The notes: generated by a model from the sequence alone, not told the origin. A stretch of 7,033 nt of DNA from Acidobacteriota bacterium (GCA_028876695.1 JAGWRH010000213.1:1-7033); one strand, 5' to 3'; counted from the first letter of the stretch, positions 1 to 6,648 are shown. Program-made: numbers and translations.

Positions 1-5
1 GATGG

Positions 6-719
6 ATGACCCAAACGCTCATTGCCGAAGAATTCGAATCCCTTTCCCCCGGCGACGTGATCGAGCGGGTGTTATCGGAAAACTCTGCTGCAGCCGAGCG
101 CGGCGCCGTTTGCATCACCTGCAGCTTCCAGGCGGAAGACATGATCGTGCTCGACATGCTGCGCAAAAAGCTGCCATCAATTCCCGTGCTGTTTCTGGAC
201 ACCGGCTATCACTTCGCCGAGACGTACGCCTACCGCGATCGCATGGCGCGAATGTGGAACCTGAACGTCCACAACCTGACCGCCAAAAAGTCCGTCGCCG
301 AGCAGGAAGCCGAATTCGGAATCCTGAACCGCACCGATCCGGGCCGCTGCTGCCATCTCCGCAAGGTCGAGCCGCTCTTTGAGGCGCTCGAGAAATTCGA
401 CGTGTGGTTTACCGGCCTTCGCCGCGAGCAATCGCCCACGCGTAAGAGCTTGAAAACCGTCGAGCACCACATCTTGCCCAGCGGAAGGACGCTGCTGAAG
501 GTTAGCCCTCTTGCGGCGTGGACCTGGGGCCAGGTCTGGGAGCACACCGCGCGCCACAATATCGATTACCTGCCGCTTTACGACGCGGGCTATCGCAGCA
601 TCGGTTGTGAGCCCTGCACCTCCGTTCCCGCCGCCGGCGCTGATCCGCGTTCCGGCCGCTGGGGCGGCAATAAACTCGAGTGCGGCATCCACACTGAAAC
701 GAAGCAGGCTGCCAAGTAG
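6..719 (+). CDS. cysH: Assimilatory adenylyl-sulfate (APS) reductase, [4Fe-4S] type, CysH family
   Basis: Reduces activated sulfate (APS) to sulfite in the cytoplasm during sulfate assimilation, with thioredoxin as the usual electron donor. The 237-residue product is the normal length for a single-domain CysH. It shows the nucleotide-binding segment SFQAED (residues 40-45), LDTGYHF (64-70), TGLRREQSPTR (136-146), the cysteine pair C115-C116, C201xxC204, and a C-terminal ECGIH with catalytic C226. In this family the CC plus CxxC set binds a [4Fe-4S] cluster and marks APS-preferring enzymes; PAPS-type CysH lacks it. That substrate call is family knowledge, not proved here. No fused glutaredoxin domain is present. 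The ATG at 6-8 is used as start, but the frame is open to the window edge, so a start further left cannot be excluded. ATGA at 6-9 could also be a start/stop overlap with an upstream gene. The TauE/SafE gene follows after 20 nt. Confidence 0.93.
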   Translation: MTQTLIAEEFESLSPGDVIERVLSENSAAAERGAVCITCSFQAEDMIVLDMLRKKLPSIPVLFLDTGYHFAETYAYRDRMARMWNLNVHNLTAKKSVAEQEAEFGILNRTDPGRCCHLRKVEPLFEALEKFDVWFTGLRREQSPTRKSLKTVEHHILPSGRTLLKVSPLAAWTWGQVWEHTARHNIDYLPLYDAGYRSIGCEPCTSVPAAGADPRSGRWGGNKLECGIHTETKQAAK

Positions 720-739
720 GCTGCCCACCAAGCGCATTG

Positions 740-1546
740 ATGCAAATCCTGATCGGATTCTTTATCGCGCTCGCCGTGGGGCTGACGGGTATCGGCGGCG
801 GCAGTTTCACCGTTCCCGCGCTCGTGCTGCTGGTGGGGTTGCCGGCCGGCGCCGCTGTCGGAACGGCATTCGTCTATGCCGGCGTGCTGCGCCTGATTGC
901 TGCCCCGTTTTATCTGGCCGGAAAACACATGCACTGGCGCTACCTCTGGCTGCTCTTGCAAGGCGCGATCCCTGGGCTCTTGCTGGGAACGTATTTGCTT
1001 CGGCTGCTGAGCGGAAATGCCAATAGCCCCATTGTCGTGATTTTGCTCGGCCTCTTGCTCGCTGCATCCTCCAGCGTTTCCTTCGCTCCGAAAGTGCAGT
1101 ATCCGGGATTCGCGCAGCGCAAATCCAAATGGCTTCCGTGGCTCGCGCTGCCCATCGGCATCGAGGCGGGATTCTCCTCCGCTGGAGCGGGAGCGCTGGG
1201 CACCGTGCTGCTGCTCAACTACTCGGAGATGACTCCGCCCCAGGTGGTCGGCACCGATCTGCTCTTCGGCCTCGTGCTGGCCGTCATCGGCAGCGCATTT
1301 CACTGGGAGTTTGGTTCCATCAGCGGCGTGGTGTTGCTACGGCTGCTCGAAGGCGGAATTCCGGGTGTGATGCTCGGATGCCTGTTCTCGCGCTGGATAC
1401 CCGCGAAAAAGCTCAAGTACGCCATCGCGTTGATCGCCATTTTCGCCGGCCTCCAGCTTGTCTGGACCGGTTCCCGCCGCCTGCTCGGGGAGCACAGCAA
1501 CGCCTCCGCCGCCGAAATCACGCGCCTTCCCGCGGCAAAGAAGTAG
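740..1546 (+). CDS. TauE/SafE family membrane transporter (putative sulfite or sulfur-oxyanion exporter)
   Basis: A 268-residue, very hydrophobic protein with about eight predicted membrane helices, within the usual size of the TauE/SafE (DUF81) family. The family's internal duplication is visible. An N-terminal repeat, GLTGIGGG near residues 14-21 followed by P26 and AVGTA at 39-43, is echoed by a C-terminal repeat, GFSSAGAGALG at 144-154 followed by PPQVVGTD at 166-173. Family members move sulfite, sulfoacetate or other anions across the inner membrane, and the substrate cannot be read from sequence. Position 20 nt behind cysH, same strand, makes export of excess sulfite or another sulfur-assimilation role plausible; this is inference from context. 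The C-terminal 20 residues are polar and probably cytoplasmic. The ATG at 740 is preferred over the TTG immediately before it at 737. There is no clear Shine-Dalgarno sequence, so translation may depend on coupling to cysH. Confidence 0.88.
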   Translation: MQILIGFFIALAVGLTGIGGGSFTVPALVLLVGLPAGAAVGTAFVYAGVLRLIAAPFYLAGKHMHWRYLWLLLQGAIPGLLLGTYLLRLLSGNANSPIVVILLGLLLAASSSVSFAPKVQYPGFAQRKSKWLPWLALPIGIEAGFSSAGAGALGTVLLLNYSEMTPPQVVGTDLLFGLVLAVIGSAFHWEFGSISGVVLLRLLEGGIPGVMLGCLFSRWIPAKKLKYAIALIAIFAGLQLVWTGSRRLLGEHSNASAAEITRLPAAKK

Positions 1547-1642
1547 TGAAGCGGCACGCGCGGTCCAGCTCCTGGAGAGTCGTAATTCCGAGCGGATCGG
1601 GGCCCCTGGCACGCGCGTTCCGCGCGATGGGGTGATCGCAAC

Positions 1643-1670
1643 GAGCAACCTGCTCTTCGATTTTATTCTT
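1643..1670 (+). terminator. Weak candidate intrinsic terminator after the cysH-TauE pair
   Basis: GAGCA (1643-1647), loop ACC, TGCTC (1651-1655), then the T-rich run ttcgattttattctt (1656-1670), on the + strand about 100 bases past the transporter stop. The 5-bp stem is short and the T tract is interrupted, so this is only a candidate. A second small hairpin, TGGCA-gcg-TGCCA, follows at 1670-1682 without a T tract on either strand. A GC-only inverted repeat, cgcgcg-ttc-cgcgcg, lies at 1612-1626. The convergent geometry makes termination somewhere in 1547-1691 likely. Confidence 0.35.
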
Positions 1671-1691
1671 GGCAGCGTGCCAGACGGAGAG

Positions 1692-1997
1692 TTATCGTCT
1701 CAGGCGCAGCGGAGAGATGCCCATCTCTCCAAAGCGGTCCACAGCCTGATACTTTCCCGCAATTCTAAGGTGTTCGATGCGTGGATAATTCGATGAACGG
1801 AGCGGCTTGCGCCTGAGCGCAGCCGCCACGCCGATTCCGATGGCGACAAAAACCCCGATAAACGAACCGATGCCCGCCGCTATTTGCCCAGCTATCCCGT
1901 ACGGTCTTTCAAGAACCACCCACGACGCGATTACGGCGCAAACGGCCAAAATCGTGAACAACGTGGCCGCTATCGGGGAGTACCTTTCAAAGGCCAT
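1692..1997 (-). CDS. Small two-helix membrane protein of unknown function
   Basis: I do not recognise a family. The 101-residue product starts MAFERYSPIAAT. It has two hydrophobic segments: residues about 8-29 (IAATLFTILAVCAVIASWVV) and 36-61, the latter glycine-rich with GxxxG-like spacing (GIGSFIGVFVAIGIG). A short ERPYG turn lies between them. After the second helix come LRRKP and a basic, soluble tail of about 40 residues ending in LRLRR, so both ends are probably cytoplasmic (positive-inside inference). An ATG 11 codons upstream (2030) is in frame but has no ribosome site. The ATG at 1997 has GGAGGT just before it and is preferred. The gene lies 99 nt beyond sufT on the same strand, so it may be read through from the suf operon or have its own promoter. 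It converges with the TauE/SafE gene. Confidence 0.6.
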   Translation of the reverse strand: MAFERYSPIAATLFTILAVCAVIASWVVLERPYGIAGQIAAGIGSFIGVFVAIGIGVAAALRRKPLRSSNYPRIEHLRIAGKYQAVDRFGEMGISPLRLRR

Positions 1998-2000
1998 ACT

Positions 2001-2006
2001 ACCTCC
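2001..2006 (-). promoter_or_regulatory. Ribosome binding site fixing the start of the small membrane protein
   Basis: Read on the - strand this is GGAGGT, followed by AGT and the ATG at 1997-1995. It is the closest match to the anti-Shine-Dalgarno consensus next to either candidate start. The alternative ATG at 2030 is preceded by the pyrimidine-rich CCTCTCAACCG. The 3-nt gap is shorter than the usual 5-8 nt. Confidence 0.6.
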
Positions 2007-2057
2007 AGTTCGGGTGAGACGCCGAGCCATCGGTTGAGAGGAAAATTCGCTCCACGG

Positions 2058-2068
2058 ATTGTACTATA
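2058..2068 (-). promoter_or_regulatory. Possible -10 region upstream of the small membrane protein gene
   Basis: On the - strand the stretch reads TATAGTACAAT, containing two overlapping -10-like hexamers, TATAGT and TACAAT, about 60 bases before the ATG at 1997. No convincing -35 box is found 16-18 bases upstream, where the sequence is a GC palindrome. The call rests on hexamer resemblance alone. Confidence 0.2.
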
Positions 2069-2073
2069 GAAAT

Positions 2074-2085
2074 CGCGGGCCCGCG
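2074..2085. repeat. 12-base perfect GC palindrome between sufT and the small membrane protein gene
   Basis: CGCGGGCCCGCG reads the same on both strands, 12 bases after the sufT stop. On the - strand it is followed by ATTTCTATAG, which is too poor in T to be a typical intrinsic terminator, and the palindrome has no loop. It could be a chance product of high G+C, a partial transcript barrier after sufT, or a protein site. Confidence 0.3.
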
Positions 2086-2096
2086 CGAACCGCCGT

Positions 2097-2639
2097 TTAC
2101 AAATCGAAACCCAGTTGCAGGCGCGCCGCTTCGGACATTCGCGCCGGTCCCCAGGGCGGATCGAACACGATCTCGACGTTCACTTCTTTCACCGTCGGCA
2201 GCGCGGAGAGTTTGCTTTCCACATCCGACTTCAGCACGTTGCCCATGCCGCATCCCGGAGCGGTCATCGACATTTTGATATCGATGCGATGATCGCCGCC
2301 GTCGAGCGGCTTAATGTCGCACTCGTAGATCAATCCGAGATCGGCGATGTTCACGGGGATTTCCGGGTCGTACACCGTTTTCAACTCGTCCCACACGAGC
2401 TTATCGCTGAACTCCTGCCGGGGCTGGTCTCCCGATGGAATATCGGACGGCGTAAGGCCGATCGCGTCCGCATCCTTCACGTCGATGCGGAACATCCCGT
2501 AATCGCCGACGATCGTGTAGCTGCTGCCGATGAATTGCATGATGCGGACTTCGGTGCCCGTCGGCAGCATGGTGCGCACGCCGCTTGGAATTTCAATCGC
2601 TTCGCATTCGCGGCTGAGTTTTATCGGTGCATTCAGCAT
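2097..2639 (-). CDS. sufT: SUF system Fe-S maturation factor SufT (MIP18 family)
   Basis: An auxiliary factor for maturation of Fe-S proteins; in organisms where it has been studied SufT matters most when Fe-S demand is high. The 180-residue protein has the two-part layout of the SufT subgroup. The N-terminal segment, about residues 1-78, carries ECEAIEIPSG, LPTGTEV and GSSYTIVGDYGMFRID. The MIP18/DUF59 domain, about 84-165, carries the hallmark DPEIPVNIADLGLIY (91-105), TAPGCGMG with the conserved C130, and FDPPW (159-163). This separates it from short stand-alone DUF59 proteins such as PaaD. It starts 18 nt after the sufU stop, with GAGGG at 2647-2651 seven bases before the ATG. It is the last recognisable gene of the suf operon. 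Confidence 0.92.
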   Translation of the reverse strand: MLNAPIKLSRECEAIEIPSGVRTMLPTGTEVRIMQFIGSSYTIVGDYGMFRIDVKDADAIGLTPSDIPSGDQPRQEFSDKLVWDELKTVYDPEIPVNIADLGLIYECDIKPLDGGDHRIDIKMSMTAPGCGMGNVLKSDVESKLSALPTVKEVNVEIVFDPPWGPARMSEAARLQLGFDL

Positions 2640-2657
2640 CTCAAATCCCTCTGCAAC

Positions 2658-3113
2658 TCACTCGTCCTCTGGAAGCACGGCCTCGGCCTCGCCCACGAGC
2701 GCTGCATGTAGCGTGTGCCACGCTAGGGTCGCGCATTTCACGCGCGCGGGATACTCCGAGACGCCCGAAAAGACCGCCAGCTTGCCCAGATCTTCGCCGC
2801 CCTTCGCGGGCTCTTCGCCGGTGACCAGCTTATGAAAGCGCTCAAAAAGCTTTTCGGCCTCCGCGCGCGATTTGCCTTTGAGGATTTGCGTCATCATCGA
2901 AGCGGACGCCTTGGAAATCGCGCAACCGGATCCTTCGAAGCTGATGTCGCGAATCGCGTCGCCATCCATGTGCAGGTACACCGTAAACTGGTCGCCGCAG
3001 AGCGGGTTCACTCCATCGGCTCTGTGATTCGCGTGCGCGAGGCCGTGAAAGTTGCGCGGCGCTTTGCTGTGCTCCAGGATCACTTCCTGGTAGAGATCGC
3101 GCAGGTCGGACAT
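2658..3113 (-). CDS. sufU: Zinc-dependent sulfurtransferase / Fe-S assembly protein SufU
   Basis: Accepts persulfide sulfur from the cysteine desulfurase SufS and passes it to the SufBCD scaffold, taking the place of SufE. The 151-residue product is an IscU-fold protein with the SufU features C39 and D41 (NPLCGD), C64 (GSGCAISKAS) and C127 (RVKCATLAWHTL). These match the zinc ligands known for SufU. The roughly 20-residue insertion before the last cysteine, residues about 98-123, separates SufU from IscU. The reading frame runs further upstream, but MSDLRDLY at 3113 is the family-like N-terminus, and GGGAGGT lies nine bases ahead of it. The start overlaps the sufS stop by one base (TGATG), so the two are likely translated together, which fits their acting as a pair. 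Confidence 0.94.
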   Translation of the reverse strand: MSDLRDLYQEVILEHSKAPRNFHGLAHANHRADGVNPLCGDQFTVYLHMDGDAIRDISFEGSGCAISKASASMMTQILKGKSRAEAEKLFERFHKLVTGEEPAKGGEDLGKLAVFSGVSEYPARVKCATLAWHTLHAALVGEAEAVLPEDE

Positions 3114-4396
3114 CAGCCGAAAACCTCCCGGACCTTTTCGATGCCGCGAACCAGTTCGTCGATCTCCTCGCGCGTGTTGTACATCGCGAACGATGCGCGC
3201 GCCGTGGCCGGAATATTGAACCGGCGCATCACCGGCTGCGAACAATGATGCCCGGTGCGAATGGCGATTCCTTCCTGGTCCAGAATCGTCCCGATGTCGT
3301 GTGGGTGGATGTTCTCGAAAATGAACGAAAGCACGCCCGCTTTTTCCGCCGCCGAGCCCACGATGCGCAGCCCGGGAATGCCCGAAACGGCGCCGGTAGC
3401 GTATTCCAGCAGATCATGTTCGTGAGCGCCGATCCGCTCGAGGCCCAGATCGCTCACGTATCGCAGCGCCGCTCCCAGCCCGATCGCGCCGGCAATATCC
3501 GGCGTCCCGGCTTCGAATTTGAACGGCACCTTGTTGTAGGTCGATTTCTCGAACGTAACGGAAGCGATCATGTCGCCGCCGCCCTGATACGGAGGCATGG
3601 CGTTCAGCAGTTCCGCCTTGCCGTAGAGGACGCCGATTCCCGTCGGTCCGTAAACCTTGTGCCCGGAAAAGGCGTAGAAATCGCAATCGAGCTCCTGCAC
3701 GTCCACTTTCATGTGCGGGACGGCCTGCGCGCCATCCACCAGCACGGGAACCTTGCGTTCATGGGCGAGCTCGATAATTCTGCGAACCGGGTTCACCGTG
3801 CCAAGCGCGTTGGACACGTGCGTTACGGCCACCAGCCGCGTCCGCGGCCCAAGCAGGCTGGCGAACTCGTCGAAAACCAGCTCTCCGGCATCGTCGATCG
3901 GCGCGACGCGCAGCTTGGCGCCCTTTTCATTGCAGAGCAGCTGCCAGGGAACAATATCCGAATGATGCTCCATCCCGGTGATCAGCACTTCATCGCCGGA
4001 GGCCACGCGAGCGCGGCCGTACGATTGCGCCACCAGGTTGATCGCCTCCGTGGCGCCGCGCACAAAAACAATCTCGCTGGCCGACCGCGCGTTCAAAAAT
4101 TTCTGGACGGTGCGCCGCGCCGCGTCGTGCTCCTCCGTGGCGTGCTCGGAAAGGAAATGCACGCCGCGATGGATATTCGCATTGGTGGTCTCGTAATAGC
4201 GCACGATCGCGTCGATCACCGCGCGCGGTTTTTGCGACGTCGCGGCATTATCGAGGTAGACGAGCGGCTTCCCGTGAACCTTCTGCCGCAGGATCGGAAA
4301 ATCGGCGCGAATTTGTTTCAGCTCGGACGCGCTAAAGCCGACGGCGTGCCGCTCCGCCTGCAATCCAGCTCCAAGATTTCTCGCGGCGGCGGTCAT
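3113..4396 (-). CDS. sufS: Group II cysteine desulfurase SufS
   Basis: A PLP enzyme that removes sulfur from L-cysteine, giving alanine and an enzyme-bound persulfide for Fe-S assembly. The 427-residue product shows PLVYLDNAATSQKP (44-57), RGATEAIN (113-120), EHHSDIVPW (143-151, H145 expected to stack on PLP), DGAQAVPH (221-228, D221 binding the PLP ring nitrogen), SGHKVYGPTGIG (244-255, Schiff-base K247) and RTGHHCSQP (380-388, catalytic C385). The short, ordered RTGHHC segment is typical of SufS/CsdA rather than NifS/IscS. The ATG at 4396 overlaps the sufD stop as ATGA, and GGGAGA lies six bases before it, so the 81-codon open extension upstream is not coding. The N-terminus has about 20 more residues than the shortest SufS proteins. 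The 3' end overlaps the sufU start by one base. Confidence 0.96.
   Translation of the reverse strand: MTAAARNLGAGLQAERHAVGFSASELKQIRADFPILRQKVHGKPLVYLDNAATSQKPRAVIDAIVRYYETTNANIHRGVHFLSEHATEEHDAARRTVQKFLNARSASEIVFVRGATEAINLVAQSYGRARVASGDEVLITGMEHHSDIVPWQLLCNEKGAKLRVAPIDDAGELVFDEFASLLGPRTRLVAVTHVSNALGTVNPVRRIIELAHERKVPVLVDGAQAVPHMKVDVQELDCDFYAFSGHKVYGPTGIGVLYGKAELLNAMPPYQGGGDMIASVTFEKSTYNKVPFKFEAGTPDIAGAIGLGAALRYVSDLGLERIGAHEHDLLEYATGAVSGIPGLRIVGSAAEKAGVLSFIFENIHPHDIGTILDQEGIAIRTGHHCSQPVMRRFNIPATARASFAMYNTREEIDELVRGIEKVREVFG
3123..3129 (-). promoter_or_regulatory. Ribosome binding site deciding the sufU start
   Basis: On the - strand this reads GGGAGGT, nine bases before the ATG at 3113, inside the last codons of sufS. 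It supports MSDLRDLY as the N-terminus and excludes the 44-codon upstream extension, which would run in another frame within sufS. Confidence 0.65.
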
Positions 4397-5775
4397 GATC
4401 GTTCTCCCACGGCGGCTTGCGAAGCCTCGCTCGCAATCACGCCGGTGACTCCGGCCACATACTCGTGAATCAGCCGCTCCACGTGCGTGCGCGCCGGGCC
4501 CTCTTTCATGCGGTCCAGGCATTCGTTGGCGAATGCCATCAGCAGCAACCTGCGCGCGGACGCCTCGTCGATCCCGCGCGAGCGGAGATAAAACAGCGCA
4601 CCTTCCTCGATCTGCCCGATCGTGGCGCCGTGCGTGCATTTCACGTCGTCCGCGTAAATTTCCAGCTGCGGCTTGGTATCGATCTGCGCCGTATCGGAAA
4701 GCAACAGATTGCGATTGGTCTGCTTGGCATCGGTTTTCTGCGCGTCTTTATGCACGATGATGCGCCCATGAAACACGCCATGCGCGTGGCCGGCCAGAAT
4801 CCCGTTGTAAAACTGGCGGCTGCCGCAGTGCGGGCTGGCATGTTCGACCAGCATGTAGTTGTCGAGATGCTGGCGGTCGCCGCCAACGAACAGCCCATTG
4901 AGGAGGCACTCGCCGCCTTCGCCGCCGAGCACTGGATGGACGTTGTTTCGAACCAGCGCGCCGCCGATCAGCACCGAGTGCGACGCGACGTCCGCCGCGC
5001 GCCCCTGCTGGATGCGCAGCGTCGAAATGTTGAACGCCTCCGCGTCCTCGCGCTCGATCATGACGTGCGCAACCGCGCTGTTGTCGCCGGCCACCAATTC
5101 CGTGGCCGTGTTACACAGCGCCTTGCCGCCAAGCGATACGTAGTCCTCGACAATCGTTGCCTGGCTGCTCTCTTCCGCGACAATTAAATTGCGCGGATGG
5201 CTGACCGCCGGAAAATCGCGCGGCGTGGAAACAAAGAGCAGCTGAATCGGCGCTTCCAGCACCACGTTTTTCGCGAGATGTATGTACGCGCCGTCCTCGA
5301 TGAACGCCGTATTCAGCGCGCAGAACGCATCGCGCTCGATATTCAAATAGCGCCCAAGGTGCGGCTCGATCGCTTCGGGATTTTTCGCGAGCGCTTCCGC
5401 GAGGCTCGCGGCGGTCACTCCGCGCGCCAAAGTGCCGGCCGCCGAAAGCCCGCGCGCAAAACGCCCGTCGACGAAAACCAGCGTGCACGCCGCGCCGCGC
5501 ATGAAGAATCGCGCGATCTCGCCGCTCGCCGGCACGCCGCGCCCGTTGCGCGCCAAGCGAAACGGCGTCTGCGCGATCGGCGCCACATTGGTGAAGCGCC
5601 AGTCTTCATCGCGCAGGGTGGGGAAGCCCACTTCGCTGAAACGCGCGAAACCCTTCTCGCGCAAGTTGCGCAGCCACGCCAGTTCGCGCCCGGCGGCTTC
5701 CTTCTCCAATCCGCTGAACGCTTCGGCGTACGCTTCCGGAGTCTGCATTGCGCTGGCCACGTTGGAGGCTCCCAT
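4393..5775 (-). CDS. sufD: Fe-S cluster assembly scaffold protein SufD
   Basis: Partner of SufB in the SufBC2D scaffold; in studied systems SufD is needed for iron entry. The 460-residue product has an N-terminal helical region with FPTLRDEDWRFTN (51-63), typical of the family. A central beta-helix core follows, and the conserved C-terminal half includes RNNVHPVL (276-283), LDNYMLVEHA (304-313), FHGRIIVHKDAQKTDAKQTN (335-354) and PQLEIYADDVKCTHGATIGQ (369-388). H382 in the last motif lines up with the histidine shown to matter in E. coli SufD. Sequence around the second and third motifs separates it from SufB, whose tail is the gene fragment at the right edge. The start lies 6 nt after the sufC stop, with GAGGA formed across that stop codon. 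The 3' end overlaps sufS by four bases. Confidence 0.95.
   Translation of the reverse strand: MGASNVASAMQTPEAYAEAFSGLEKEAAGRELAWLRNLREKGFARFSEVGFPTLRDEDWRFTNVAPIAQTPFRLARNGRGVPASGEIARFFMRGAACTLVFVDGRFARGLSAAGTLARGVTAASLAEALAKNPEAIEPHLGRYLNIERDAFCALNTAFIEDGAYIHLAKNVVLEAPIQLLFVSTPRDFPAVSHPRNLIVAEESSQATIVEDYVSLGGKALCNTATELVAGDNSAVAHVMIEREDAEAFNISTLRIQQGRAADVASHSVLIGGALVRNNVHPVLGGEGGECLLNGLFVGGDRQHLDNYMLVEHASPHCGSRQFYNGILAGHAHGVFHGRIIVHKDAQKTDAKQTNRNLLLSDTAQIDTKPQLEIYADDVKCTHGATIGQIEEGALFYLRSRGIDEASARRLLLMAFANECLDRMKEGPARTHVERLIHEYVAGVTGVIASEASQAAVGERS
4403..4408 (-). promoter_or_regulatory. Ribosome binding site deciding the sufS start
   Basis: On the - strand this reads GGGAGA, six bases before the ATG at 4396, inside the sufD coding end. 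It fixes the start at the ATGA overlap although the frame stays open well into sufD. Confidence 0.6.
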
Positions 5776-5781
5776 GGTTCC

Positions 5782-6582
5782 TCAGACGGCGCCCGCGGCC
5801 GGGGTACCCGACGCGTTCTTGCGCGTTGGGGTCGAAGCTGTGCCTACATTCGCGTAACCCGATTCCTCCAGCTGCAGGGCGAGTTCCGGGCCGCCGGAGC
5901 GCACGATGCGCCCGTCCACCAGCACGTGCACGTAGTCCGGAACGATGTAATTCAATAGCCGCTGATAGTGCGTGATCACCAGGAACGCGCGCTCCGGGCT
6001 GCGCATCGCGTTCACGCCTTTGGCGACCACCTTTAGCGCGTCGATATCGAGTCCCGAATCGGTTTCGTCGAGGATCGCGAGTTTCGGCGCCAGCGCGGCC
6101 ATCTGCAGGATTTCGTTGCGCTTTTTTTCGCCGCCGGAAAACGCCTCGTTCACCGAGCGATTCAGAAACTTCTCGTCCATTTCCAGCAGCTTCATTTCTT
6201 TCCGCAGCTTGGGAAGAAAATCCATCGCGTCCACTTCATCTTCGCCGCGGTATTTGTGAATGGCATTCACCGCCGAACGCAGGAAGTACGCGTTGCTCAC
6301 CCCGGGGATTTCCACCGGATACTGGAACGCGAGGAACAGCCCTTCGCACGCCGCCTCTTCCGGCTTCATGGCCAGCAGGTCCTTGCCGTTGAACAGCACT
6401 TCGCCGCCGGACACTTCGTAGCTTTCGCGCCGCGCCAGCACCTGCGCCAGCGTGCTCTTGCCCGAGCCGTTCGGTCCCATAATCGAGTGCACTTCGCCCG
6501 CATTGAGGCGCAGATTCACGCCCTTCAGGATTTCGTTGCCGTCCACGCGCACATGCAAATTTTTAATCTCAAGAAGACTCAT
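5782..6582 (-). CDS. sufC: Fe-S cluster assembly ATPase SufC (ABC type)
   Basis: Cytoplasmic ABC ATPase that drives conformational change in the SufBC2D scaffold. In the 266-residue product the Walker A GPNGSGKST is at 36-44 (K42), the Q-loop glutamine at Q87 in LAFQYPVEIPG, the signature SGGEKKRNE at 149-157, Walker B with D-loop LAILDETDSGLD at 168-179 (E173), and the switch histidine H205 in VITHYQRLL. SGGEKKRNE and AFQYPVEIPG are SufC hallmarks that set it apart from transporter ATPases. After the usual end at LEESGY (238-243) there is a tail of about 20 residues rich in Ala, Thr, Pro and Gly that looks unstructured. The ATG at 6582 gives the standard N-terminus MSLLEIKNLHV, but only a weak ribosome site (GGTG) precedes it. 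A 140-nt structured spacer separates it from sufB. Confidence 0.96.
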   Translation of the reverse strand: MSLLEIKNLHVRVDGNEILKGVNLRLNAGEVHSIMGPNGSGKSTLAQVLARRESYEVSGGEVLFNGKDLLAMKPEEAACEGLFLAFQYPVEIPGVSNAYFLRSAVNAIHKYRGEDEVDAMDFLPKLRKEMKLLEMDEKFLNRSVNEAFSGGEKKRNEILQMAALAPKLAILDETDSGLDIDALKVVAKGVNAMRSPERAFLVITHYQRLLNYIVPDYVHVLVDGRIVRSGGPELALQLEESGYANVGTASTPTRKNASGTPAAGAV

Positions 6583-6598
6583 TCGTGGTCACCAGCTC

Positions 6599-6611
6599 TG
6601 TATCGATTAGA
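6599..6611. repeat. 13-base direct repeat, copy nearest sufC
   Basis: tgtatcgattaga on the + strand, identical to 6666-6678 and 67 bases away from it. On the - strand it ends 16 bases before the sufC ATG. Its last eight bases, cgattaga, are complementary to tctaatcg at 6652-6659. Confidence 0.8.
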
Positions 6612-6648
6612 GCGATCTCCCGTCTTTTGTTTTCACCTACTTACGTCG

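Noticed and set aside
590..1303. 237-codon - strand open frame spanning the cysH end and the transporter gene
   Set aside because: It crosses two well-supported + strand genes, has a composition rich in Gln, Glu, Arg and Gly, and shows no motif.
1612..1626. cgcgcg-ttc-cgcgcg inverted repeat as a terminator
   Set aside because: There is no T-rich stretch after it on either strand, and alternating CG readily forms such repeats by chance in G+C-rich DNA.
1998..2030. Alternative start at 2030 for the small membrane protein
   Set aside because: No purine-rich ribosome site lies before it, whereas GGAGGT lies just before the ATG at 1997.
3114..3245. Upstream extension of the sufU frame by 44 codons
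   Set aside because: It lies inside the sufS 3' end, is unlike SufU N-termini, and the ATG at 3113 has a good ribosome site and the usual MSDLRDLY beginning.
3245..4468. 407-codon open frame on the + strand opposite sufS
   Set aside because: It lies antisense to a sufS with every catalytic motif intact. Its translation is Arg-, Ala- and His-rich without any family motif, as expected from third-position G+C bias.
4397..4639. Upstream extension of the sufS frame by 81 codons
   Set aside because: It overlaps sufD coding sequence, gives an Arg-rich N-terminus unlike SufS, and the ATGA junction with GGGAGA at 4403-4408 marks the real start.
4417..5958. Two long + strand open frames (256 and 253 codons) opposite sufD
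   Set aside because: Both are mirror images of strongly conserved sufD and sufC coding sequence, have no recognisable domain and no convincing ribosome sites.
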